DNA of 64,000 nt from the NCBI RefSeq assembly GCF_002847525.1, contig NZ_PKKM01000003.1, positions 1 through 64,000 of the forward strand, in the 5' to 3' direction. The position numbers were made by a program, and so were the translations under genes. The DNA is from Schaalia odontolytica (lineage in GTDB: Bacteria; Actinomycetota; Actinomycetes; Actinomycetales; Actinomycetaceae). This document shows positions 43,106 through 51,507 of this stretch, piece after piece. The notes beneath the pieces are model-generated. The model saw nothing but the letters and a program-made list of their open reading frames with translations, had not been told where the DNA came from and searched no databases. Within the stretch, counting starts at the first letter, position 1; each line of letters opens with the position of its first letter.

Positions 43106-43858
43106 ATGAGCTGGATCGATGACCCGTGGATGGGTTTTGACACCGAGACGACGGGCGTGCGCGCACTCAAGGATCGCCTCGTCACCGCCGCGCTGGTGCT
43201 GCGCATCGACGGCGCGTCCTACCGCAGCGGTGTCAGCTCCCCCGACCAGGTGGCCACCTGGCTGACCGACCCGGGCGTCGAAATCCCCGAGCAGGCCACG
43301 GCCGTCCACGGCATCACGACCGAGCAGGCGCGCCGCGACGGACGCCCCATCGAGGAGGTCCTCCACGAGCTGGCCGGCTCCATCGTCGAGCACTGGCTGC
43401 GCGGCTACCCGGTCGTCGCCTTCAACGCGACCTACGACATCACGCTGGTCAACCAGGAGCTGCGCCGCCACCGCCTGGGGTCTTTCGAGGAGCGCCTGGA
43501 GGGCGCACCGATGCTGGTCGTCGACCCGTTGGTGTTGGACCGCAAGCTCGACCGCTTCCGCAAGGGCAAGAAGACGCTGACGGAGATGGCGCCGGTCTAC
43601 GGGGCGGTCGCTTCCCCCGACGCTCACACGGCCGAGGTCGACGTGGCCATGACGCTCGACGTGCTCGCCGGCATGGTGGACAAGTACCCGCAGCTGGCGT
43701 CCATGAGCGCCCTGGAGCTCATGGACTACCAGCTCCAGGCTCACCAGGATTGGGCTGAGGACTTCGAGAAGTACCTGCGCAAGCAGGGCAAGGACGCGAA
43801 CATCGATCGCGAATGGCCGCAGATCACGCCGCGAGGCCGCGGCGACGACCAGGAGTAA
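43106..43858 (+). CDS. DEDDh-type 3'-5' exonuclease (DnaQ/RNase T superfamily)
   Basis: 250 residues. ExoI FDTETTG (near the N-terminus), ExoII FNATYDITLV and ExoIII HTAEVDVAM carry the acidic residues and His of the DEDDh group. The body resembles DNA polymerase III epsilon-like proteins annotated as stand-alone exonucleases in actinobacteria. The ATG at 43106 follows CTAGGAG. It is divergent from guaB3 and followed by a U-tract terminator. Substrate (DNA or RNA) cannot be told from sequence. Confidence 0.9.
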   Translation: MSWIDDPWMGFDTETTGVRALKDRLVTAALVLRIDGASYRSGVSSPDQVATWLTDPGVEIPEQATAVHGITTEQARRDGRPIEEVLHELAGSIVEHWLRGYPVVAFNATYDITLVNQELRRHRLGSFEERLEGAPMLVVDPLVLDRKLDRFRKGKKTLTEMAPVYGAVASPDAHTAEVDVAMTLDVLAGMVDKYPQLASMSALELMDYQLQAHQDWAEDFEKYLRKQGKDANIDREWPQITPRGRGDDQE

Positions 43859-43880
43859 GAACGCTTCGGGCGGGGGCCGG

Positions 43881-43897
43881 CGGCCGGCGGCCGTTTT
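43881..43897 (+). terminator. Terminator after the exonuclease gene
   Basis: CGGCC-GGC-GGCCG stem-loop (43881-43893) followed by TTTT (43894-43897), 22 bases past the stop. Confidence 0.65.
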
Positions 43898-43992
43898 CGT
43901 TGCGCCTGAGATGTCCTCCGCGCACAGCGGGCCCGAATGAGCTGTGTGGAGAGGCCTGTATGAGGCAGTGGCGGGGTTCCGGTAGATTCCTG

Positions 43993-44034
43993 GGGCGCCG
44001 GCGGGGCCGCGGCCTGGCCGGGCTTCGAGCCGAC
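43993..44034 (+). repeat. Long direct repeat, left copy
   Basis: Begins GGGCGCCGGCGGGGCCGC and ends GGCTTCGAGCCGAC. It matches 44521-44564 over its full length apart from two extra bases in the right copy. The two copies bracket both 19-bp repeat arrays. Confidence 0.8.
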
Positions 44035-44099
44035 AACGCAGCCACCCAATCAGGACAAGTACCACTGGGCAATTTCGCGACTGAATCCTACAGGTCATG

Positions 44100-44190
44100 C
44101 ACCAGTTAGGGAGCATTACACCAGTTAGGGAGCATTGCACCACCTCCGAAGTAGTGTAATACCTACCTAAGTGGTGTCACACCACTTAGC
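44100..44190. repeat. 19-bp-period inverted repeat, CACCAGTTAGG type
   Basis: Two perfect-period direct units (44100-44118 and 44119-44137, CACCAGTTAGGGAGCATTA/G) and a third partial unit are followed by diverged inverted units (around 44151-44190, AGTGGTGT, CCACTTAG). The design and 19-base period match the GGATAG arrays but the sequence differs. Confidence 0.65.
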
Positions 44191-44256
44191 AACAAGCCTA
44201 AATGCGGCACGGTCAGGGGGAAAGGGAGCCGAGGCCCCACGGATACCATCACACAC

Positions 44257-44417
44257 GCGGATAGGTAACGAACATCCGGATAGGTAACGAACATCCGGAT
44301 AGGTAAGCAACATCCGGATAGGTAACGAACATCCGGATAGGTAAGCAACATCCGGATAGCTTAATAACCTATCCAGATACGCATAACCTATCCGGATGCG
44401 CACAACCTATCCGGATA
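44257..44417. repeat. 19-bp GGATAG tandem array with inverted arm
   Basis: Four full units CATCCGGATAGGTAACGAA or ...TAAGCAA at 44273, 44292, 44311 and 44330, plus a partial unit before (44257) and after (44349), are followed by a short loop near 44360-44366 and three inverted units AACCTATCC(A/G)GAT (44366-44417). Units alternate between the ACGAA and AGCAA endings. The array can fold into a long hairpin. Confidence 0.85.
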
Positions 44418-44520
44418 GCACTGAGACAGGCAGCTAGCAAGGGCCCGGATAAACATCTGCCGCGCCGGGGGCGCGGTAAGGGCAGGACAGACACCAGCCA
44501 CCACACACCACCCGTGTGGA

Positions 44521-44564
44521 GGGCGCCGGCGGGGCCGCAGGGCCTGGCCGGGCTTCGAGCCGAC
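44521..44564 (+). repeat. Long direct repeat, right copy
   Basis: Right partner of 43993-44034; identical except for a 2-base insertion. Confidence 0.8.
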
Positions 44565-44645
44565 GCGCCGAGCGAAGCTCGTGGCGCGGACGGCGAGCGG
44601 GCGGGCGGGCCCGACGGTGCCCGGAACACTGGTGGCGCTACAGCC

Positions 44646-45335
44646 TCACTTTTCCTTGATGAGATCCAGCCACGTGCGGCGCTCGCCCACGAGGAAGCCG
44701 AAGTCGCGGTTCTGGTCTGCGATAGCGGCGTCGGTCGCCGGGTTCTTGATGAGCGCGGCCAGCACGTCGGGGGCGGCAGTGATGGCACCTACGCCCTGGC
44801 GGACCAGCTCAAGGACCTGCTCGGAGTTCTTGAAAGACGCGGCCAGGACGTCGGCCTTCAGGTCGTAGGAGCGCAGGGTGCGGTGGATTTCCGAGGCGAC
44901 GCGCACGCCGTCGATGCCGTAGTTGTCCATACGGTTCACGTAGGGGGCGACGTAGCGGGCACCGGCCTTGGCGGCCATGAAGCCCTGCATGGAGGAGTGA
45001 ATACCGGTCGCGGTCACCTGCATGCCTTCGCGCACGATGCGCGGGATGGCGGCGAAGCCCTCGCGCGTGACGGGAAGCTTGATGAAGAGGTTGCCGCCAA
45101 TCTCGCCGCGCAGCGCGCGGGCCTCGGCGACCATGTCGTCGGCGCGCTGGGAGACGATCTGGACGTGCAGCTGAGCGCCGTCGGGCAGGAGCTGCTTGAT
45201 GGCGTGGAGAACCTCGAGAGGCTCCTTGCCCTCGCGGTACAGGATCGTCGGGTTGGTCGTCACGCCGTCGATGGGCAGGTATTCCAGGGTCTTGGCGATG
45301 GAATCGACGTTCGCGTGATCGATGAGGATGAGCAT
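44646..45335 (-). CDS. Transaldolase-like / fructose-6-phosphate aldolase family protein
   Basis: 229 residues, the short FSA/MipB/TalC subfamily of transaldolases. Schiff-base Lys86 in NLFIKLPVT, GVTTNPTIL at the N-terminus, VTATGIHSSMQGFMAAKAGARYVAPYVNRMDN and VLAASFKNSEQVLE are conserved. It could cleave fructose-6-phosphate to dihydroxyacetone and glyceraldehyde-3-phosphate or act as a small transaldolase; motifs alone do not decide. AAAGGAG precedes the ATG. It follows guaB in the same direction but is separated by a 12-bp hairpin. Confidence 0.88.
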   Translation of the reverse strand: MLILIDHANVDSIAKTLEYLPIDGVTTNPTILYREGKEPLEVLHAIKQLLPDGAQLHVQIVSQRADDMVAEARALRGEIGGNLFIKLPVTREGFAAIPRIVREGMQVTATGIHSSMQGFMAAKAGARYVAPYVNRMDNYGIDGVRVASEIHRTLRSYDLKADVLAASFKNSEQVLELVRQGVGAITAAPDVLAALIKNPATDAAIADQNRDFGFLVGERRTWLDLIKEK

Positions 45336-45386
45336 GTGAGCAGCTCCTTTGCGCTGTTGTGAGTTTTCGCACCCCTAGGATAGCGC

Positions 45387-45418
45387 GGGCGGGAGCAGCC
45401 CACCGACTGCTCCCGCCC
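45387..45418 (-). terminator. Terminator of guaB
   Basis: A perfect 12-bp stem, GGGCGGGAGCAG (45387-45398) with its complement (45407-45418) and an 8-base loop, 22 bases past the stop. Confidence 0.7.
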
Positions 45419-45440
45419 ATTCCGAATGCTCTGTCTGCGA

Positions 45441-47054
<1,614 letters not shown>

Positions 47055-47064
47055 TCAGGGACCG

Positions 47065-48339
47065 TCAGGAGGACGCGCTGCGGCTGGCCTGGGAGGCGTA
47101 GCGGGCGGCGGTCGCTCCGGTGACTGTGAGATGGATCGGGGCGGCGCCGCGTGCCAGCATACGGGCGGCGGTAAGGGCGTCGGGGCGCCCCTCCCACACG
47201 AGCATGGAGACGGAGCCGTCAGGGGCGACCTCGTGGATCCAGCGGCCCATGCCGGCGCGGGCGTGGGAGTCGGCCCAGGCGATGGCGCGGGCGTAATCGA
47301 CGGCGAGGTCCGCGGCGCGCGAGGGGTCCACGACCTCGGCGAGGACGCGGGCAGCGCTGGCTGCCTCGCACACGACCCAGTGCATGCGCTGGGGGGCGGC
47401 GACACTGCCGGCGGGGTCGAGGGTGTAGACGATGCCGCCCACGCCCTCGTCCGTCCATCCGTCGGCGAGGGCGCGGTCGTAGAGGGCGGTCGCGGTGTCG
47501 ATCATCCAGGGGCCGGGTTTTTCGCCCATGTGGGTGATGATCGCGTAGGTCTGCCCGATGAGGCGGGCGGCCTTGAAGCCGAGGCCGGGGAGCGTATCTC
47601 CGGGTCGGATGAGCTCAACGGGAGCCTGATCGGAGGAGGCGGGCAGGGGGCGCCATTCCTCGTCGTAGAGGTCGGGCAGGGCGAAGGCACAGCGCGCAGC
47701 GATCTCTCCGACGAGGCGCAGGATCGAGCGCGCACGGTCGAACCAGACGCGCTCCCCCGTCGCCTCCCAGGCGGCCAGGTAGGCCTGCGCGGTATCGAGG
47801 TTGGTGGAGAGGCGACGCAGGGGCGAACGAGCGCCGGTCGCGGCATCAATCTCTTCGCGCACGGCTCCGGCGCACGGGTCCCACCAGCGCTGATCTTGGT
47901 CGGCTTCGAGGTCAGCGAGGAGGTCACGCGCCTCCTCGTGCCCGACCATGGCGGCAGCGGCGGCCGCACCGATCATCGCGGACTGCGCGCGCTGGGAGAA
48001 AACCGCTCGGGGAACGGGGGTGGCGCTGTTCTCTGACGTGGGAACGACCTCGGCGTACCAGGAGCCATTCGGAGCGCGCAGGGGGCCTGCGAGGGCGGCC
48101 AGGCCGTGGCTGACGAGGTGCGCGGCGCCCTCAATGCCCCGCATCTGCGCGAGAGCAAAGACGTGGGTCATTCGGGCGCTGATGCGCGCGTCGAGGGGAC
48201 GCCCGAGGTCGACCTGACCGTCGGCGCGCAGGAAGGCGAAACCGACCCGCGCCTTCGACCGGGAAGCGAAGGCGACGAGCGCGTCAAAATCAGCGTCAAA
48301 AGCGCGGCGCAGATCTTCGTTGTTCCAGGGGGCGTTCAT
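47065..48339 (-). CDS. N-acylglucosamine 2-epimerase (AGE) family sugar isomerase
   Basis: 424 residues of an (alpha/alpha)6-barrel. The opening LDARISARMTHVFALAQ and the spaced motifs WYAEV, LSTNLDTAQAYLAAWEATGE, WRPL, PGLGFKAARLI, GGIVYTLD, RMHWVVCEAASAA and RWIHEV follow the AGE/YihS aldose-ketose isomerase pattern, including the putative catalytic His of MHWVVCEA. Likely substrates are mannose, sulfoquinovose or a related hexose, but this is not resolvable here. The ATG at 48339 follows CAGGAGA; the frame extends upstream without support. It lies downstream of the MerR-type regulator gene. Confidence 0.82.
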   Translation of the reverse strand: MNAPWNNEDLRRAFDADFDALVAFASRSKARVGFAFLRADGQVDLGRPLDARISARMTHVFALAQMRGIEGAAHLVSHGLAALAGPLRAPNGSWYAEVVPTSENSATPVPRAVFSQRAQSAMIGAAAAAAMVGHEEARDLLADLEADQDQRWWDPCAGAVREEIDAATGARSPLRRLSTNLDTAQAYLAAWEATGERVWFDRARSILRLVGEIAARCAFALPDLYDEEWRPLPASSDQAPVELIRPGDTLPGLGFKAARLIGQTYAIITHMGEKPGPWMIDTATALYDRALADGWTDEGVGGIVYTLDPAGSVAAPQRMHWVVCEAASAARVLAEVVDPSRAADLAVDYARAIAWADSHARAGMGRWIHEVAPDGSVSMLVWEGRPDALTAARMLARGAAPIHLTVTGATAARYASQASRSASS

Positions 48340-48456
48340 GACTGTTCTCCTGCCGGTACGTGCCTTCACGGTATCACCTGTCCAGGTGCTGCGGGCGGAG
48401 GTGGGGGCCGCGTGCGCGCAGTTGAGGGCACAATTGCGCGTCAGCCGCCAAGGGCG

Positions 48457-49377
48457 TCAGGAGCGGCCGACGAGCTCCAGGTCGGCCTGGGGCGCGAGGA
48501 GGGCGAGGGCCTCCTCGACGCAGGCGCTGTTGGTGCGCACGCGCTGTACCTGGGGCGAGAGGATCTCGGGGGCGTCCGCTCCCACCATGATCGTGGGCAC
48601 TCCGTAGCGCGCGACGAGGTTTTCCACCGTTTGCGCGCACTCGGAACCGCATCCGAGGACGACGGTGAGGGCGGGGACGCCTCCGCGCACGTACTCGCGG
48701 AAGCGTTCGGTGGTGCTGACGCCGCCGTAGTTTTCGCTGGAGAGCATGCGCACGTCGCAGCCGTACCAGGCCAGGGCGATGCCGATGACCTGGGCGGCGG
48801 TCTCGTGGAGCGAGTCGGAGATGAGTGCGACGCGGTCCCCTCCGACGAGGGAGCGGGCGGGGCGGGACTGATAGACAGAGCGGCACACGCGCTGGAAGGC
48901 GTTGATCAGCATGAGGGCGGGCGCGCTGCCGATGGGCTCACCGCCCGGAGCGGAGCGCAGGGATTTGAGTGTCGGTTCGACGAATCGCGACCAGGTGTGG
49001 ACGAGGCCGTGGCTTGCGACGGCGGCCTCGATCACTTCTTCGAGGCGATGGTAGTCGTCGGAGAGGGCGACGGAGCGCAGCTGGGCGGCGTTCGCCGGGC
49101 CTCGACGAGGCAGGAGCGTACTTTCTGCGAGGGCGCGCTTGGCGGCCTCGGCGGCGGACATACCGGCACGCACGTGGTGGATCATGGCGCGCAGACGGTC
49201 AACGTCCTCGGGCTGGTAGCGGCGTCGCTCACCGGCTTCACGCTGCGCGGGACCGAGGCCGTAGCGCCGTTCCCACGTGCGCAGAGTGGAGGGGGATACT
49301 CCCAGCTCATCGGACACCGAGGACATGGTGCGGGAGCGGTCAGCGTGCGCCGACTGCGCCAGTATGGCTCGTGGCAT
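48457..49377 (-). CDS. MerR/LitR-CarH-like regulator with B12-binding-type domain
   Basis: 306 residues. The N-terminal MerR helix-turn-helix (about 18-85: VSDELGVSPSTLRTWERRYGLGPAQREAGERRRYQPEDVDRL) is followed by a helical cap (about 95-170) and a Rossmann-like domain (about 180-300) resembling cobalamin-binding CarH/LitR sensors. The B12-ligand region reads DSLHETAAQVIG: the His of the usual His-Glu-x-Gly element is kept, but the Gly is Ala, so cofactor binding is uncertain. GGAGGGA precedes the ATG. Three spaced TGAACA-like repeats 95-126 bases upstream look like CarH-type operator units and suggest autoregulation. Confidence 0.78.
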   Translation of the reverse strand: MPRAILAQSAHADRSRTMSSVSDELGVSPSTLRTWERRYGLGPAQREAGERRRYQPEDVDRLRAMIHHVRAGMSAAEAAKRALAESTLLPRRGPANAAQLRSVALSDDYHRLEEVIEAAVASHGLVHTWSRFVEPTLKSLRSAPGGEPIGSAPALMLINAFQRVCRSVYQSRPARSLVGGDRVALISDSLHETAAQVIGIALAWYGCDVRMLSSENYGGVSTTERFREYVRGGVPALTVVLGCGSECAQTVENLVARYGVPTIMVGADAPEILSPQVQRVRTNSACVEEALALLAPQADLELVGRS

Positions 49378-49471
49378 GTCCGCTCCCTCCGGTCCTTGTC
49401 CGTGCCCTGCTCTGATTCTTGCGTGTTCGCAGCGCGCACGCCACAGGAAGGGATAAGACGCTCACCCCCAA

Positions 49472-49503
49472 GTTGTTCAAAAAGTTATTCACAATCTGTT
49501 CAC
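49472..49503 (-). promoter_or_regulatory. Triple direct-repeat operator upstream of the MerR-type gene
   Basis: Read on the minus strand: TGAACA, TGAATA, TGAACA at 11- and 12-base steps. CarH-type regulators bind 11-bp direct repeats with T-N2-ACA cores; two of the three units fit. All lie in an unusually AT-rich patch between the regulator and whiB. Confidence 0.5.
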
Positions 49504-49585
49504 TCTGCGCACCATACGTTTCTCCACGTTTTCACAGCACGGGCACGCTCAATCTGAGAACTGGCTCATAATTCGAGAAAGATCC

Positions 49586-49646
49586 TTGAATAACTACCGC
49601 ACAAGTGTCTATTCTTGCCGACATCGTGTGCCGAAAGTGTCGGCAC
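49586..49646 (+). promoter_or_regulatory. whiB promoter and leader hairpins
   Basis: TTGAAT (49586-49591) and TATTCT (49610-49615) are 18 bases apart. The leader contains TGCCGACA (49616-49623) and GTGCCGA (49628-49634), each able to pair with the same downstream arm around TGTCGGCAC (49638-49646). The two pairings are mutually exclusive. Confidence 0.5.
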
Positions 49647-49669
49647 GACAGACATGAAGGAGGCACCCA

Positions 49670-49966
49670 ATGACTGACGTCTCCCGTCTGCCCGGACCCA
49701 TGATCGACGCGTGGGAATGGCAGTACGAAGCGGCGTGCCGAGACCTGGACACCGAGCTGTTCTTCCACCCCGAGGGTGAGCGCGGCTCCACGCGCCGTCG
49801 CCGCGCGGCAAACGCCAAGGCGATCTGCGCGACCTGCCCGGTTATCGAGCAGTGCCGGTCCTACGCTCTGGCCGCTCAGGAGCCTTACGGCATCTGGGGT
49901 GGAATGACTGAAGAAGAACGACGCGAAGAGATCCGCTCCTCTGGACGCGGTCGCCGCGTCTCCTAA
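49670..49966 (+). CDS. WhiB3/WhiD-type iron-sulfur transcriptional regulator
   Basis: 98 residues. Cys23, Cys53, Cys56 and Cys62 ligate the [4Fe-4S] cluster; GIWGG (74-78) is the family turn, followed by a basic DNA-binding tail RRREEIR.. and GRGRR. The N-terminus LPGPMIDAWEWQ and FFHPEGERG closely follow mycobacterial WhiB3. It likely senses redox or NO and controls other genes together with the primary sigma factor. GAAGGAGG precedes the ATG, and a textbook terminator follows. Confidence 0.93.
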   Translation: MTDVSRLPGPMIDAWEWQYEAACRDLDTELFFHPEGERGSTRRRRAANAKAICATCPVIEQCRSYALAAQEPYGIWGGMTEEERREEIRSSGRGRRVS

Positions 49967-49983
49967 CGCGCATCCATTTTTCC

Positions 49984-50018
49984 GGTGCGGCATCGCCACC
50001 GCGGTGCCGCACCTTTTT
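49984..50018 (+). terminator. Intrinsic terminator of whiB
   Basis: 9-bp stem GGTGCGGCA (49984-49992) with TGCCGCACC (50005-50013), extended by inner G-C pairs and followed by TTTTT (50014-50018). Confidence 0.85.
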
Positions 50019-50056
50019 ACTGCCCGCCACAACGCCCATCCTCTCCGGGAGCTCGC

Positions 50057-50869
50057 ATGACCAGCAACGACACCAAGGCCTCGCAGAAAAAGGCTGAGGA
50101 CACCTCCACCAACCTGTACAAGACCCTGTTCTTCGTCACCGCACCGATCACCGCGGTCCTCGCGGGCGTGTGCGTGTGGATGGGTGTTCAGCTCTCCTCC
50201 ACCTCTCCGGCGAGCCAGGCAACCCCGGCGGCCTCGCCGACCGCGGCCGAACAGATGCCGCAGAACACCGAGACCGCGGCCCCCAGCCAGACGAATCCGA
50301 AGAACCTGGAGATCATGAAGTCTTTCATGCGCCACCAGGCTGACGACCCGCAGGCGAAGGGCGACGTGAACGCTCCCGTGACGATGGTTCTTTTCTCTGA
50401 CTTTGCGTGCCCCTACTGCACGAAGTACGCCCAGGACGTCGACCCGGCACTCGCCGATCTCATCGCGGATGGCACCCTGCGCGTGGAGTGGTACGACCTG
50501 GCTCAGATCACCGAGACCTCGCCCCTGGCCGCGCAGGCGGGTATCGCCGCTGGCGAGCAGGGCAAGTTCTGGGAGTTCCACGACGTGGTGTACGCGGCGG
50601 CCGACCCGACCGGTCACCCCCAGTACTCCGAGCAGGCGCTTGTCGACTTCGCGGCCAAGGCGGGCGTACCCGACCTGGACAAGTTCCGCGAGACGATGCT
50701 CGCCGACCACACCGCCTCCAAGGTGAAGGCAGCCAAGGAGCAGGCCCACCAGTCCGGCATCACGGGCACGCCCACGATGTTCATCAACAAGGCGTTCGTC
50801 AGCGGCTACCGCGACGTCTCCTACATCCGCAACACCATCCTCGAACAGGCGGCGCAGTCCGCGTCCTGA
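50057..50869 (+). CDS. Membrane-anchored DsbA-like thiol-disulfide oxidoreductase
   Basis: 270 residues. A single N-terminal membrane helix (about 22-45), a Thr/Ala/Pro-rich spacer (about 46-85) and an extracytoplasmic thioredoxin-fold DsbA domain with active site CPYC (118-121) in FSDFACPYC and the cis-Pro loop TGTPTMFIN. It probably forms disulfides in secreted proteins, as oxidative folding does in Actinomyces-type bacteria. The ATG at 50057 was preferred over an upstream frame that begins inside the whiB terminator. Confidence 0.9.
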   Translation: MTSNDTKASQKKAEDTSTNLYKTLFFVTAPITAVLAGVCVWMGVQLSSTSPASQATPAASPTAAEQMPQNTETAAPSQTNPKNLEIMKSFMRHQADDPQAKGDVNAPVTMVLFSDFACPYCTKYAQDVDPALADLIADGTLRVEWYDLAQITETSPLAAQAGIAAGEQGKFWEFHDVVYAAADPTGHPQYSEQALVDFAAKAGVPDLDKFRETMLADHTASKVKAAKEQAHQSGITGTPTMFINKAFVSGYRDVSYIRNTILEQAAQSAS

Positions 50870-50918
50870 CGTGAGGACCCGCACCGCAAGGAGGCTCGGC
50901 GCGGGAGAGACGAACAAA

Positions 50919-50955
50919 AGGGGCGGCCCGGAAGGATTCCTTCCGGGCCGCCCCT
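50919..50955. terminator. Bidirectional terminator between dsbA-like gene and groES
   Basis: A perfect 15-bp stem (50919-50933 with 50941-50955, loop GGATTCC). On the minus strand TTTGTTCG follows, on the plus strand GTAGCTTTC, so it can serve both convergent genes. Confidence 0.8.
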
Positions 50956-50977
50956 GTAGCTTTCAGGTGCGAAGCGC

Positions 50978-51274
50978 TCAGCGCTCCACGACCGCCAGCA
51001 CGTCACGCGAGGACAGGATCTGGAACTCCTGACCGTCGTACTTGACCTCGGTGCCGCCGTAGCGCGAGTAGATGACGACGTCGCCGACCTTGACGTCGAC
51101 GGGGATACGGTTACCGTTGTCGTCCACGCGGCCGGGGCCCACGGCGATAACTTCGCCTTCCTGCGGCTTCTCCTTGGCGGTGTCCGGAATAACCAGGCCG
51201 GAGGCGGTGGTCTGCTCGGCCTCAACCTGGCGGATGACGATGCGGTCCTCGAGGGGCTTGATGGAGATCGACAT
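50978..51274 (-). CDS. groES: GroES co-chaperonin
   Basis: 98 residues: [10 protein letters not shown] at the N-terminus, the mobile loop region [25 protein letters not shown] and [24 protein letters not shown] at the end. It caps GroEL during protein folding. It stands alone; no groEL is within the window, which is common when actinobacteria keep groEL copies elsewhere. A CIRCE element lies upstream. Confidence 0.97.
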   Translation of the reverse strand: MSISIKPLEDRIVIRQVEAEQTTASGLVIPDTAKEKPQEGEVIAVGPGRVDDNGNRIPVDVKVGDVVIYSRYGGTEVKYDGQEFQILSSRDVLAVVER

Positions 51275-51392
51275 TGTCGCTCCCTTTCTTCTTTGTCACG
51301 AAGGTGCTCGTCCTTTCCCTGCCGTCGCGGGGGTCAGGTGCAGGACCGGTCGCGGGTGTTCCCGCGCTTCCTCCACGAGTGTAGGCGCGGTC

Positions 51393-51419
51393 CTGGCACT
51401 CGGGCAAGCTGAGTGCCAG
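51393..51419 (-). promoter_or_regulatory. CIRCE heat-shock operator
   Basis: CTGGCACTC-N9-GAGTGCCAG, a perfect 9-bp inverted repeat matching the CIRCE pattern (TTAGCACTC-N9-GAGTGCTAA) at all but the outer bases, about 120 bases before groES. It is the HrcA repressor site. Confidence 0.9.
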
Positions 51420-51495
51420 GCGCGTTCACCCTGGGCGAGATGCCGCCCGCGCCTCGCACCGCAGGCCCCGCACGGCCTCGTCCCTGAAGAGATGG

Positions 51496-51501
51496 GACAA
51501 T
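51496..51501 (+). promoter_or_regulatory. -10 box of a leaderless promoter (THUMP-like methyltransferase)
   Basis: GACAAT, six bases before the GTG at 51508, with no ribosome site. Confidence 0.4.
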
Positions 51502-51507
51502 GAGCGG

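Larger units (their letters stand above)
43859..44645. other. 787-bp repeat-rich convergent intergenic region
   Basis: No credible gene. It contains the exonuclease terminator, a long direct repeat pair (43993-44034 and 44521-44564), a 19-bp-period hairpin of one sequence type (44100-44190), a 19-bp-period GGATAG array (44257-44417) and a 7-bp stem CCGCGCC/GGCGCGG (44460-44476) that may end the aldolase transcript. Confidence 0.7.

Noticed and set aside
44163..44403. Small open frames with repeated YPDVRYLSGC peptides
   Set aside because: They are translations of the 19-bp array (three units make 57 bases, so the peptide repeats). No ribosome site; not a protein gene.
44257..44417. CRISPR array
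   Set aside because: Units are contiguous 19-mers without unique spacers, have an inverted arm, and no cas gene is near.
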